64,000 nt of DNA, from positions 124,001 through 188,000 of the forward strand of contig JAVTVY010051590.1 of the NCBI GenBank assembly GCA_036873755.1, given 5' to 3'. This document shows positions 20,662 through 31,719 of this stretch, piece after piece (the first letter of the stretch is position 1; every line of letters begins with the position of its first letter). Below the pieces are notes generated by a model that saw only the letters and a program-made list of their open reading frames with translations, was not told the DNA's origin and did no database searches. Both the position numbers and the translations under genes were made by a program. The stretch comes from Hanleya hanleyi. Taxonomy: Eukaryota > Mollusca > Polyplacophora > Lepidopleurida > Hanleyidae.

Positions 20662-21882
20662 ATGTCCGTTCTGTCAGAAGACACTCTCTCGTCGCGACAA
20701 TATGCTCAGACATATGCGTCTAATGCATAGACAAGAGACACCACCAAGTCCCGCTATAGGTCCACCAAGTAGAGCAGAGCATCCCTATATGATGACGGTG
20801 AGCGGCCCTACGGGGTGTGTAAAGAGATCCAGGGTGATGAAGTTTTTAGAGGAAGGTGTGGCAACCCCAGCTCCGACACACGTTGTATGGTGTTATAACC
20901 AATGGCAGTTCGCGTACGAAACTACGCGATTACAGAATGTGAGTTTCGTCACAGGAATTCCTCACGACATACACGAACCGTATTACTTCGATTCCGAGCA
21001 GACCAACGTGGTAGCGCTCGATGACCTGATTCGAAATTCGCCGACCTATTCACCAAAGGGTCCCATCATCGCAATCTGTCTGTCATCTATTTGACTCAGA
21101 ATCTCTTTCTTGAAGGGAAGGCGTCCAGAGATATTGCCTTGAACTGCCAATACTTTGTGTTGTTCTCTAACCCCATCGACAGAGCACAAATCCGTGTGTT
21201 TGGTAGTCGAATTTACCCTCAGAACATCGACCATTTCATGCAGGTATTTCAAGGGGCGACAAGTCGTCCGTACGCCTACCTGTTCGAAGTTTTGAAAGCC
21301 CAAACCCCCGGAGATCGCCGGCTGACGACCCATCTGTTACCCGGCGAGGCATCACCGCAACGTCATATACCCCTACACCATCCACCGAGTCCACATCTGG
21401 CAGAGCAGCAGGAAACCGTCCCCATACAGCGGGCCCGCTTCATACCATCAGTCCCAGAATATCACCCAACCGTGAAGGACCAACCCAAACCCGTACATGG
21501 GAATGAACATAATGTGAACTCGAGGCTACGGAAGGATTTGTTCAAAGAAAGCATGGACGCCGAAATGGCCAAAATGGACGCCGAAACGTTGGAGGCCGCA
21601 GGAAACAAGTTTCACCGCAAAGGGTATTCGAAAGAGGAAGCCGCAATTTTAGCCCATAACACATTGGCACCCAGACTACGACGGGCTTTACGTCAGCAGT
21701 ATGCCGACCTCCTGACCCATATAAAATTGCTGGACAAGGATCCGGTCCATGTGGAAATCGAAAGAACAGCGTTGATGTTGAAAACCTCAAGCATGAACTG
21801 GAAAGCGGCGTATGTCAGAGCAATAGCACAAAAGAAACATTTGTTCGAACGCATCATTAAGACCAAAAGCGTCCCACTATAA
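20662..21882 (+). pseudogene. Polinton packaging ATPase, copy B, with degenerate Walker A and long C-terminal extension
   Basis: The fold signature is present: HVVWCYNQWQFAYE after Walker A, Walker B NVVALDDL (about 21005-21028), then in a second frame FTKGSHHRNLSVIYLTQNLF. The Walker A loop reads SGPTGCVKRSR (about 20801-20833) where the family has GKT/S after GPTGC, so two key residues are changed. A frameshift near 21035 separates the two halves. The second frame runs to 21882 and, beyond the ATPase core, adds about 180 residues. That extension has a proline/histidine-rich linker and a charged helical region (KESMDAEMAKMDAETLEAAG, KGYSKEEAAILAHN) that copy A lacks. The N-terminus is also frame-broken. 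Confidence 0.8.
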
Positions 21883-21886
21883 ATAG
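21879..21886 (+). promoter_or_regulatory. TATA box overlapping the stop codon of ATPase B
   Basis: The last codons read CCA CTA TAA ATA, giving TATAAATA at 21879-21886 with the stop at 21880-21882. The next coding stretch starts 42 bp later. Confidence 0.5.
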
Positions 21887-21927
21887 ACCACACGGCACCA
21901 GTCCCCTCATTTCACCACGAGTCAAAC

Positions 21928-22043
21928 TTGTTTGAACCCGACAACGAGGATATTCTAGCCGAAGCGTCACGTCAAGCCAATGTCGATGCTATTATTGATA
22001 CAGCGCAAGGTGGATCCATCGTTCAGCACCAACGCATGCGTTG
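21928..22043 (+). pseudogene. 5' fragment of an unidentified Polinton gene
   Basis: An open frame begins FEPDNEDILAEASRQANVDA directly after a TTG codon at 21928, placed where the TATA spacing predicts an ATG. It is acidic and alpha-helical in look. It ends where polymerase sequence of the opposite strand begins, so it is truncated. I do not recognise the family. Whether TTG is a mutated ATG is inference. Confidence 0.35.
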
Positions 22044-25000
22044 TCATCTTATCACGATCATAGATGACATCCAATGGGTGACACGCGTATGTCTTCTGCT
22101 GCATAATAACTTGTTGGTTTGGTCTCCACCGTAACAGTAGTAGGTTTTGGATGAGAGGGCTATCATGGAATCACCACTCCATTCCAACTTGAATAGGCCT
22201 GGCGTCCGTTTATCGTGGTTGTAATGGTCACGTCGCCGTAGCCACTGATCTCGTTCCACTTCATACTGGGCTCGTAGTTCCGGTTTGACGAGTGACTCCC
22301 AATCCGCATTAGAGACACTCATGTAGGCAGAGTCCGTATCCATTTCTATCAACTGTCAGTCACTCGAGTGGAAATACACGTGCATGAAATCATACAGGAA
22401 CATCTGGTACACCATACATCCAATTTGGAGGGGTAAGTTGTAACGCGTAGTCTTTTTGGCAGAGGTAACCTCGTAGGTATCATCATCGATGACGTCAACG
22501 GAGCGAAACAGTGGTGAGTTGATTTTTGTTCGCGCTTGTTAGGTCGTGCATATATTCACGGTGACGTGGCGAGCTTGATTCGTCACGGTTTTGCCATAGC
22601 AACTATTCCCTACCTGTTTCCAGGATTCGGCGATAATGGACTTACTGGGATCCTTATCACCTTGACGACGAGCGGACGTCACAGTGTTTGCGACGCCGGA
22701 AAAACAGGCGTTGGGTACATACTGCATGACTTGATAGACTCGTGTGACCTCGAGACCGTGGCTCATGTATCAGCGCAGAAGTGGCGTGCCCAGTAAGATT
22801 TTGTTTCAGCCCACATACTGCCTATCAGCATCCGGCGAGGTTGTTTAAGTATTTCGTGTTCCTCGGCGTAGGCCCCCATGGTCTCTCCAATATCACCCGA
22901 CTCACCAGCGTGTTTTAAAAATGGATGGGCACTCTGCAAACTGTGGCTTCAGGGCGTCGGCGACATGCAGGTCACATTCTACAAACCCGTAGAGGGTCTC
23001 CGTACGCACGGCTTCAAGGATCTGTGGCGTGGTGAGAATACGACGACGACTGAGGGGATACTCTCGAGCCTTGAAAAAATCACGCCAGTGTGGGAGAACC
23101 TGGCACATGGTATGGAATTAGCATTCCCACACTTCGATGAGATGATACCCCAACTCTTTAATATAATCAGCATTGTCCACCACTTCCACCTGTAGCTCTT
23201 TCACCGATTTCCCACGGCGATCGTTGTAGCGACCGTGGGAGAACTTGCAATCGTGCCAGTGCCAATAGCACCCGTAAAACTGAAATACTTTGGGCGTTCC
23301 ATTCACCAGGGCAAACCCATTGACTGGCAGTGGGCGATCTCCTACTCGCTTTTCTGTGGCGTTGGATTGATGTCGGATAGTAATGCCACGTCGATGGGCT
23401 TTTCAGTCCGGCGAATTGTCTGTGGGACAGTTGAGGTTTGAAATGCTGGCCTTCCGCTAACCACCGCGTATAATGTCCGCTTGGTATGGGTTGAGCAATG
23501 GCCCACAGATGCAGTGCATTCGCATCAAAGCCGATGATCTTGTCACACACTTTCTCACCTCGAATGGTCGTCACATCTTCCTCGTGGTATCGGCGAAATA
23601 TGAGACTTGGCCCGCCCACAATGTTATCTCGCAAACAATCATGCGTGTCATAGTCTTTTTGTTGAATGAGCGAGAAGTAGGTAGAACAGTCTTGAAAGAG
23701 ATACCGAAGAGCAAGGCCAGGTAAACTCAAACACTCTTTGAATATGTCGACGTGCATTTGGTTGCGGAATAGTTACGCCATTTTTTCGGCCGCATCGAGG
23801 AAGGGAACGACATCCCAGTTATTATAATACACCAGAAAATCTCGCAAGGTCTGCATGTGTTGGTCGTTCCATACATGTTGGAGTTCCCGGTACACTTCTT
23901 CAGAACATTCCTCTTGCTTTAAATCATCGAAAAAAGCGTCTCGGGGCGGTAACTGTGTTTCCTCCAAGCGGTCGAGTGTCGACATGTAGGTGTAAGGCAA
24001 CCTCCCTTTGGTTTGTTCACAGTCATAGGCCATCACCCATTGAGCATACCTATAATTGGGCGCCAAATAATTCCGAACATCCAGGAATGCAGTGACATGG
24101 TAGTGAGCGATGCAGTGATGTGATTATTGATCTTTTTGATCACACTCTTGACTTCACCGGACTGTGCCAAATAAGGGTACAAAAATTCCTTCACCATGTT
24201 GAGGTCGTAACGTCCAGAATTAAACCCGAACGCGGGTAACTGAGTCAGGTATTGCACGAACCGAGCTTTCAGTTTTTCCGCATACACTTTCGGTAAGGGT
24301 ACATCTTGCGGACGAATCTCTCTTTCGGCCTCGCCACGTTTCTCCTCTTCCTTCGGCTCTTCGCTGTCACTGAACGACACACCGGGCTCGGGAATTCGAT
24401 CATCGAGTTCATCCAGAACATCCTGGAACTTGACTACCAACAGTTCCGTACTGCGCGCGTTTACCTCCTCTAAATACCCCATCATACGCGTAATCAGCTC
24501 ATAGGGGTCTCCGGTCGATACGAAACATACAGGCGCAGCGTCATAGCCGGGCACGTTGGTTGAAATGCTGATACTCAGCGGGATATGACGTTGTGTCCAC
24601 TGCGTTTTGGCTGAGGTAGTGTCCATGGGTTCCAAAATCGCTTCAAAGTCATAGCACGCCCGGTAGGGAAAATAACGGTCCTCTTCCGCCACCACAAGAC
24701 CCTCATCAGCTAGTTTTTCAAAGATAGTGGGCGTATTGTGGTATACACCTCCAGGAAATTTCCGTTGAATAGCGTTCGTACAGATTTTCTCGTGCCGATT
24801 TAAGTGCCCAGAGTGGTCAAACACCCGCTGGCATTGGGTGCAGCTGTATGATTGGCTCATATTGTGGATCAGGGAAAAGTGATTGACTCCACCGTAGTCG
24901 TAGACGTTCACCTTCATCGTGGACGCGTGCCGTTCTGAAGAGCGATGCACCAATTCAGCGACAAATTCAGGGTTCTCTTCGCCTTCCCGTAGTAATCGAT

Positions 25001-25746
25001 AGACAAAGATTTTCACCTGAAAGAGCGATTCGACGACATTCAAATATTTGAAGGGAACACCCCGGAACTGCCGCGCGTCCATGTCTTGTTCCTCTAGATA
25101 CTGTCTCCTATAGCCATTGGCCACTTTTTCACACGCCTTGGGGTTACACTGGTCCAAGTGTACAGCCAAACAGCGAAACAAGCATTTCCGGTCTTCGTAG
25201 GGTCCATGATGTCCGCCCGTTGACGCATACATGCCGTTTCGTCGGGAGAATGACAGGAGCACCGATAGGATGATTCCGCAATTTCGTCACGTAGAATGTT
25301 ACGTTGGTGACCATTTCCACCAACCATTTCGTGTTCGGTCGTTGCAGGCGGGCCCACTCCAACGGGTCTAATGTAGTGAGTTGATCCACCGGCTCCAGGG
25401 ATATAGCATCGGTCACCGTGAAGAGCTGGTCAGATACACGGTTGTGGTTGCTCGGATAGAAATACCGTAGTTGATTGGTCTCCTTGTGCCGAAGAATGTA
25501 TCCAAAAGTCATATTGACCCGAAACGACGTGGCTTGGTCGTGGAAAATACGCTCCACGTAGGACGGAAGATGTATCAGCTCCACCAGCCGGAAATTGTAC
25601 ATGTCCAATAAGGGCCGTTGACGGTGAAAGCAATGGCGAATGGTGTTCCAATGTCGCCGGTACATGGCACTCACGGACTGGTCTTGTGGTAATGCTTCAT
25701 CGGCGGGCACCGCTGGATCTACTGGAAAGTCTCCCCCTCGTCTCAT
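22044..25746 (-). pseudogene. Protein-primed DNA polymerase B (Polinton PolB), multiply broken, 3'-truncated
   Basis: Replicative polymerase of Polinton B. From MRRGGDFPVDP (25746): N-terminal region with RVNMTFGYILRH and QRPNTKWLVEMVTNVTF; EDRKCLFRCLAVHL; a C2H2 finger CTQCQRVFDHSGHLNRH (about 24840-24790); Exo I YDFEAI (about 24650); Exo II GFNSGRYDLN (about 24206); Exo III YNNWDVVPFL (about 23814); Pol A FDANALHLWAIAQP (about 23526); a GCYWHWHDCKFSH segment (about 23270); Pol B QVGNSCYGKT (about 22600); Pol C EMDTDSAYMSV (about 22340); then SSKTYYCYG. Frameshifts occur near 25200, 24110, 23400 and 23130 and at further points downstream, plus an in-frame TAA near 23768. The thumb end is missing. 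I prefer the start at 25746 because Polinton C keeps the same MRRG-DFP start. Confidence 0.9.
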
Positions 25747-25814
25747 ATTGTTGTCACGGCTCAGGAGAGATCTTGAGCGATCGCTTCGTTTCATGCTGGA
25801 AAGGTACACAGGTA

Positions 25815-25935
25815 GATGAGGTAGACAGGCTGGTCAGGCAGGCAGTGGTCAGGTACAGCGTCAGGCAGGCAGGCAGGTCGGTTAGGCAGGCAGTGGTCAA
25901 GCAGGCAGGTCGGTTAGGCAGGAAATGGTCAGATC
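25815..25935 (+). repeat. CAGGCAGG/GGTTAGGCAGG tandem repeats upstream of PolB
   Basis: Units such as AGGCAGGTCGGTTAGGCAGG. A similar AGGCAGGCTCAGGCTGG repeat lies at 63030-63085, the same position in Polinton C. Confidence 0.75.
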
Positions 25936-25989
25936 GATAGCTTCGGATGGTCAGTGAAAAAGTCGGTACCAACCTGAAAAATGCCCCCC

Positions 25990-25996
25990 TTTTATA
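25990..25996 (-). promoter_or_regulatory. TATA box of PolB B
   Basis: TATAAAA on the minus strand, 244 bp before the ATG, separated from it by the tandem repeats. Polinton C has the equivalent at 63115. Confidence 0.45.
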
Positions 25997-26019
25997 GGAG
26001 AAAAATTGACACTGAGTCA

Positions 26020-26175
26020 ATTGGCAGCCAGCCAATTGGATGAATGCCAACAGAACCCGGATGTTGGCACCAAGCCAGTGCGCACCCGACCAATACAAAA
26101 CTTGGCACCCAGCCAATTGGATGCGTGCCAACGGAACCCGGATGTTGGCATCCAGCCAACGCTGATGTAGTCCAG
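26020..26175. repeat. Tandem duplication with TTGGCA motifs
   Basis: CCAGCCAATTGGATG, GTGCCAAC and AACCCGGATGTTGGCA repeat two to three times. CCAATTGG-type words resemble CCAAT boxes. Comparable CCCGGATGTAGGCGC repeats lie at 63125-63200. Confidence 0.7.
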
Positions 26176-26489
26176 TCTGTACAGACCCTACAGGACGGAC
26201 ACCCAAGTCTAAAACTTGACACATCGGAAGGACTTAGACACTTCAAGGTAAGCCCATTTTAAATGTATCAAAGTTTTAAATGTTTAAATGTTTAAATTGA
26301 TTAAATACAGACCCGCACTATTGTTTCGCCGCACTATTTTTTCTCGCGGACGTTTTTCCCCCACCCAGAGGAGTCATTCGGTCCCACAACCCGATCACTT
26401 GAACCCTGATAGCACTCCACCACCAAGATCAATATACGCGCTTCAGAACGGTACGCGTCCACGCAAAGGTCAAATGTCACCTCCCTGCA

Positions 26490-26705
26490 CATCCCCGAGG
26501 TCAAAGGTCAATATGATTTTAAATACGCTCCCCGATGTTGAAGGTCAGTACATGTACATACATTCATTCCATGCATTTTTCCCCGTGGGACTACTTTCTC
26601 TCCGCGGAGGCAGACCGCATCACCGCCAGATCGCATCACCGCGGAAGAATACAAGGTCAAAGGTTGCCGGAACTATAGTGGTCAAAACTTGGCACCCAGC
26701 CAATG
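26490..26705 (-). mobile_element. Right terminal inverted repeat region of Polinton B
   Basis: Reverse complement of 20240-20345 over CCGCGGTGATGCG and AAAGTAGTCCC. Contains a perfect AGGTCAAAGGTCA at 26498-26510 and AAGGTCAAAGGTTGCCGG near 26655. Confidence 0.6.
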
Positions 26706-26924
26706 CTGATGCAATCCACAACCATGAGTTGGTGGCACCCCCTGTCGGAATCAAGAGTTACCTCCCCTGGCAAAAGGAGACCTTTTCCGTCCTATGTATA
26801 CTACTGTCGGCACTAACATATCAAACTTACGAACAGACGAAAAATCGCAGTGTGGCTCATGCAGTTTTATACCATTTGCATAATCACGGGAGGGTAAATC
26901 CAAAATGATGACGATAATGATATC

Positions 26925-27548
26925 TGAACATTGATATCTCCTCAATTGAGCAGTGATATTTCCTCAATTGAACATTGATATCGCCTCAATTGAAGATTGA
27001 TATCTGCTCAATTGAACAGTGATATCCGCTCAATTGAACATTGATATCTCCTCAACTGAACAGTGATATCTGCTCAATTGAACAGTGATATCTGCTCAAT
27101 TGAACAGTGATATCCGCTCAATTTAACATTGATATCTCCTCAATTAAACAGTGATATCTGCTCAATTGAACAGTGATATCCGCTCAATTGAACATTGATA
27201 TCTCCTCAATTGAACATTGCTATCTCCTCAATTGAACATTGATATCTCCTCAATTGAACAGTGATATCTCCTCAATTAAACGTTGATATCTCCTCAATTA
27301 AACATTGATATCTCCTCAATTGAACATTGATATCTCCTCAATCGAACATTGATATCTCGCCAATTGAACATTGATATCTCCTCAATCGAACATTGATATC
27401 TCCCCAATTGAACATTGATATCTCCTCAATTAAACATTGATATCTCCTCAATTGAACATTGATATCTCATCAATTAAACATTGATATCTTCTCAATTGAA
27501 CATTGATATCTTCTCAATTGAACATTGATATCTTCTCAATTGAACATT
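26925..27548 (+). repeat. 22-bp satellite array, about 28 copies
   Basis: Unit CTCAATTGAACATTGATATCTC with ATTG/AGTG and CTCC/CTGC/CCGC variants. Each unit carries TCAATTGA and GATATC palindromes. It abuts a retroelement tail. Confidence 0.95.
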
Positions 27549-27599
27549 TACGTTTTTTGAAACGTTTTCTCATGTTATAGCAATGAAGCGTCATATCCA

Positions 27600-28060
27600 A
27601 CATTTAATATTCAGCCGTCCTCCATCAAAGATCGAAAGACTAATTTAGTATGACAATTAACACCAATTCCAAATGTGCATGAAATAAAAATAACAAAAAC
27701 ATAAGATGGTTTCCTGCAAGAGAAAAGCGGTCAACATGCAGTTGTCAATGATGTCAACAAGACATGATGATGTTCTTTACATAAATCGTAACCACTGACC
27801 ATTATTCTTCATCCAAATGAATTTCCAAGTCTTTTTCCAGAGTATTTATCCCATGTACGCTTTGATTGTGGATGTTCATTTGAACACCAAGGAGATACAT
27901 GATGTTTAAACGGCCCCTAACTCCGGGTTAAGCGGAATTAGAGACAACAAACGAAACGTGGTGCCAGAGATCTGATACGCTACGAGCGTATTTTGCCGTC
28001 CATGTAGGATATTTATCACAGTATCTGAGAAACTCAATGGAGACGTTTCGTATGGAAGCC
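27600..28060 (-). mobile_element. Retroelement 3' part, downstream half of a split copy
   Basis: In minus orientation: GCAAAATACGCTCGTAGCG (RT end), CTAATTCCGCTTAACCC, AGGGGCCGTTTAAAC and the tail to GGAGGACGGCTGAATA. Upstream it is cut at 28060 by the transposon 28061-29409; the rest is at 29410-29535. Confidence 0.75.
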
Positions 28061-29409
28061 GGATGCGGCCATCTCGCGTTTTCGCATTTTCGCATCTATA
28101 ACAGTAACGCGAAAACGCGAAAACCCGATAACGCGATAACCCGAAAACGCGAAAATGCGAAAACGCGAAAACCCGAAAATATTTTCGCGTTTTCGCATTT
28201 TCGCGTTTTCGTGTTTTCGCGTTTTCGCGTTGTCTTTTCGCTGTTCCGCGTTGTTGCCTATATGAGGTCATATATGTGAAAGCCGGATGCGGGGACGCTA
28301 TAAAAGTGAGCACCGCGAGTATGCCGGTCATGCAAGATGCCTTGGCATAAATGTTGGAAAGGACACTCATAGTAGATAGATAGATATTTATTCACCAATA
28401 ATTATACACTAACAATACAAAGACATGATTTCAGAAAACTTTGGCGGGAATAAAACCCCTGGGGGCTTGTTCTATCCCGTAACACTTACAAAAAACGGTG
28501 GTACAGATACGGTAGGTGAAAGTTTTTAACACATACAAATACAGAATAGAACAGGGCAAGTTAATGCATAGCACGTGATACTATAAGGGGAAAAAACAAA
28601 GGACACACTCATAGTGGAAATTTAATTGCTGCAAGATAAACGTATACATTGAAAAAATAAAATTGAAGCATTATTTGGGATCTTGGTAAAATGAATAATA
28701 AGGATTATACAGTAAAATACAGCAGAGCAAAAATCTAAGAAACAATGCATGAAAACATTTACAAAGAAAGTTAGGGGAGTTAGGGACGGAAATATGTGAG
28801 CGTTCATGTGAGACATATTTCCTCAATTTAGAAAAGAGCGAGATCTTCAGCGAAATGTATATAACTAGACTGAAATCTGATGATGGTAGTGTAATTTGCA
28901 ATAGAAGCGAGGTTATGGAGATGCAATGTGAGTATTATGAAAATTTATATAAAAACTTATCTACAGCTATAACTAGGTGTGACTAGCTTTGTAGTGTAAT
29001 ATCCCAACTGATATTTTTATATCTGATTTTCATGGGGAATGCAAAATTCTTGAGAACAGTTTGTTTTACCATGGTTGTAAATAGGTTTTGATATGTAGCC
29101 TCACTCATTGCCCATGTTAAGGGTCTTATTGGTTAGTGTAACAGTCCCAATGAACTCTCATGGCAATTCGTGCAGCTATATGGAACGCGAAACCCCGAAA
29201 ATGCGAAAACCCGAAAATGCGAAAACGCGAAAATGGGAAAACGCGAAAATGTGAAAATGAATGCGAAAACGCGAAAATGCGAAAACGTGTTTCGCGTTTT
29301 CGCATCGCGTTTTCGCGTCGGGTTTTCTTGTTTTCGTGTTATCGGGTTTTCGCGTTTCCACGTTACTATTTTAGATGCGAAAATGCGAGAACGCGAGATG
29401 GCCGCATCC
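28061..29409. mobile_element. Non-autonomous DNA transposon with GCGAAAA-rich ends, nested in the retroelement
   Basis: Inverted tips GGATGCGGCCATCTCGCG at 28061 and the complement at 29392-29409. AGCC flanks it on both sides (28057-28060, 29410-29413), a 4-bp target duplication. Each end continues into TTTTCGCATTTTCGCATCTA and then blocks of GCGAAAACGCGAAAA that fold on themselves (28075-28245; 29185-29395). The interior has no transposase; it carries a LINE fragment. Confidence 0.75.
28807..28968 (+). pseudogene. LINE ORF2 fragment (linker before the reverse transcriptase)
   Basis: An open frame without ATG reads CETYFLNLEKSEIF, ITRLKSDDGSVICNRSEVME and CEYYENLYKNLSTA. It is the typical stretch between endonuclease and RT domains of L1-like/I-like LINEs (FxxLEK, DG, E-x3-FYxxLY). 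About 54 codons only. Confidence 0.6.
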
Positions 29410-29535
29410 AGCCCTGTCTGACAAGTTTCTGCAGCAATATTCTGATGCGTTAATTGTAATCCTCAGTCTGCACATGATCTGGCGAAAGCTACAGGCGAAA
29501 TATATACGCCATATGCAGTCCTTCTGGAATTGAGC
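29410..29535 (-). mobile_element. Retroelement RT fragment, upstream half of the split copy
   Basis: GACTGCATATGGCGTATATATT, in two parts, then CGCCAGATCATGTG and ATATTGCTGCAGAAACTTG match the RT gene at 1625-1730. It continues at 28060 once the transposon is removed. Confidence 0.7.
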
Positions 29536-29539
29536 ACTG

Positions 29540-30620
29540 TTAAAATCGTACGCTGCTAATATTACTGGGCCGCAGTGAGCCAAATCTAAATTGGGTCAGA
29601 GTGAATTTTATAAATTTTCAAAGCCTTCAGCGGTAATTGGTGAGAACGTTTACAATTTTGATACTTGAGTAAAATGAAATTTAAATAATCACCCCAAACC
29701 GAACAGTTGTTGTTAAAGGACATCCTTCTCGTTGAAATTCGGAGGCCTTAGATTATCGGACGAGAATTCATGGCATCGTATAATGTCGTAGAAAACAGTA
29801 AAAATATATCGATACAATACTGAGCATTTAAAAAGTACCTAGGCCCTTTATTTTGTCACATCTAACCGCTATATATACATTACAGTACCGGTATATATAT
29901 AGGTCCATGTTTTCTAATCAGGATATATCAGCACTCCCTATAGGAACAAGATTTGCAGCTGATTAAGTTGATTGCATGTTAGGCTAATAGAGTTGTCCAC
30001 TTCCTATCTATGGCATCATTGCTAATATTATCGTCTCGTCTTCGCTGTCTCTCTCTGTGCGCGCGCCTACAGTTCCGGTTCTGGCGGGAAATGTGCGATT
30101 AATGATGGGTTGTCAAAGATCTTATAACGCGGTTCACTGAACGAAGCAAGAGGAAGTGTGCCAAGAAATGCTGTGATGAGTTTACCAGAGATGCAATGCC
30201 GGAAATTAGTGTTTTTTCTCAACAAGTTTTTCAGATAACTGAGCCAGTCATATACCGATATGTTACAAATTACAAATTATCCAGCCAGAGTATCCGGCCA
30301 GATTAACTCATAATGTACCGGTACATATCGATATTGACTAACCCAAAGACAGTGTGCAACTAGTTGAAAACCAATAATCGTGTATCCAGTTGGCTGTTAT
30401 AACAGTGCCTGTTGATCTGGTGGAATACGAGATCTTTACCTCAAAACGAATTTAAAAAAAACAGCTTCCATTGCCAGCAATGGTCCATTATAAAACCTCT
30501 CTCAACATTTCCCTCAACCTTGATAAATTATTCGCGAAATGAAATTCTACCCAAGGAACTATGAAACTCCTTCAAGAGATGGGTTTTGGATCACACAAAG
30601 CCTTCGCTATAGTGATGGGT
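29540..30620. other. Gene-free stretch
   Basis: AT-rich sequence, nothing recognised. Confidence 0.35.
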
Positions 30621-30627
30621 ATGGTTG

Positions 30628-30890
30628 GGCTTGGCATTTTATACCATGGTATATATTATTTACATGTATCCTGTAAATACGAATTGTGGCAGGCTTGGCG
30701 ATTTTATACCATGGTACAAAATAATTACAGGCACCCTGTAAATACGAATTATGGCAGGCTTGGCATTTTATATCATGGTACAAAATAATTACAGGCATCC
30801 TATAAATACGAATTATGGCAGGCTTGGCATTTTATACCATGGTATATATTATTTACAGGCATCCTGTAAATGACGAATTGTGGCAGGGAT
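30628..30890 (+). repeat. About 64-bp tandem repeat, four copies
   Basis: Unit GGCTTGGCATTTTATACC, ATGGTATATATTATTTACAGG, in two parts, then CATCCTGTAAATACGAATT. Units contain CCATGG and TTTACAGG...CCTGTAAA palindromes. Confidence 0.85.
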
Positions 30891-30894
30891 GTTC

Positions 30895-31715
30895 AACCAT
30901 AGTATGACGGGGCGAATTAATCACAAGCACAATGCAGTTGGGCAAAGCATGGAGTTTGTCAGTCCAAAATCGATATCCATGGAGAAAGTTACCAGTATCG
31001 GGACTCTTGATTGGTCCGTAACGATCACTCACCATTGACACCTGGTTAGTTCTAAGTGGTAGCGGATAAGTGCGTTCTAACTAAAACAATTTGTCTAGAA
31101 TTCCCTCTAAGTGGATAATGCCAAAGTGTATTATATAGAAATAATTTCAAGGAGAGGTCTTCACTATCTCCGCGGCTGGCTCCAGAACTATTCCCTTTAC
31201 CCTGGCCCGTCGACGCCAAATCCAACCGACACGGTAATTGCTCGCTGTTGGCTAGCCTATATAGTCTATGTTAGCTCCCCGGCTAATTTACCGATTTCTG
31301 CTGTATATATCTTAACTTCATGCCTGCTGACATTGTACAGTTATAATAACTTTAGCAGACGAGGAGTCTTCCTTCTCAATGGAAGCAGAATCTCCTTTTT
31401 TAAGACAAGTTTTTCTCCGTGATATGAAGGCAAATACACGCAGCGAGATTCTGTCGGCCCTTCAGAAATTTCTAAATCAGGAATAATTTTCTCAGTTCCT
31501 GCACTGCTTTGCTCAATGACCATCCACAAAAAAGATAGCTTATTACGACCTTGTAATATGTGACAATAAATGTCTTGTTATACATACACATGTTAATAAG
31601 ACGTATGCTCAGAACAAACTGCTTCACTTGTAAAAAATTTCCATCATGCGTAGTTCCAGATAAATTAATAATACGTTTAGTTCCAAGGCTCCTACCAAAT
31701 ATGATAATTCAGATG
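30895..31715. other. Gene-free stretch
   Basis: Nothing recognised; short frames lack family motifs. Confidence 0.35.
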
Positions 31716-31719
31716 TTTC

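Noticed and set aside
20253..20713. Open frames rich in THSLTHSL
   Set aside because: Translation of the GTGA/TCAC microsatellite.
28037..28370. Frames with FAFSHFRVFAFS and KTRKREN repeats
   Set aside because: Translation of the GCGAAAA arrays on either strand.
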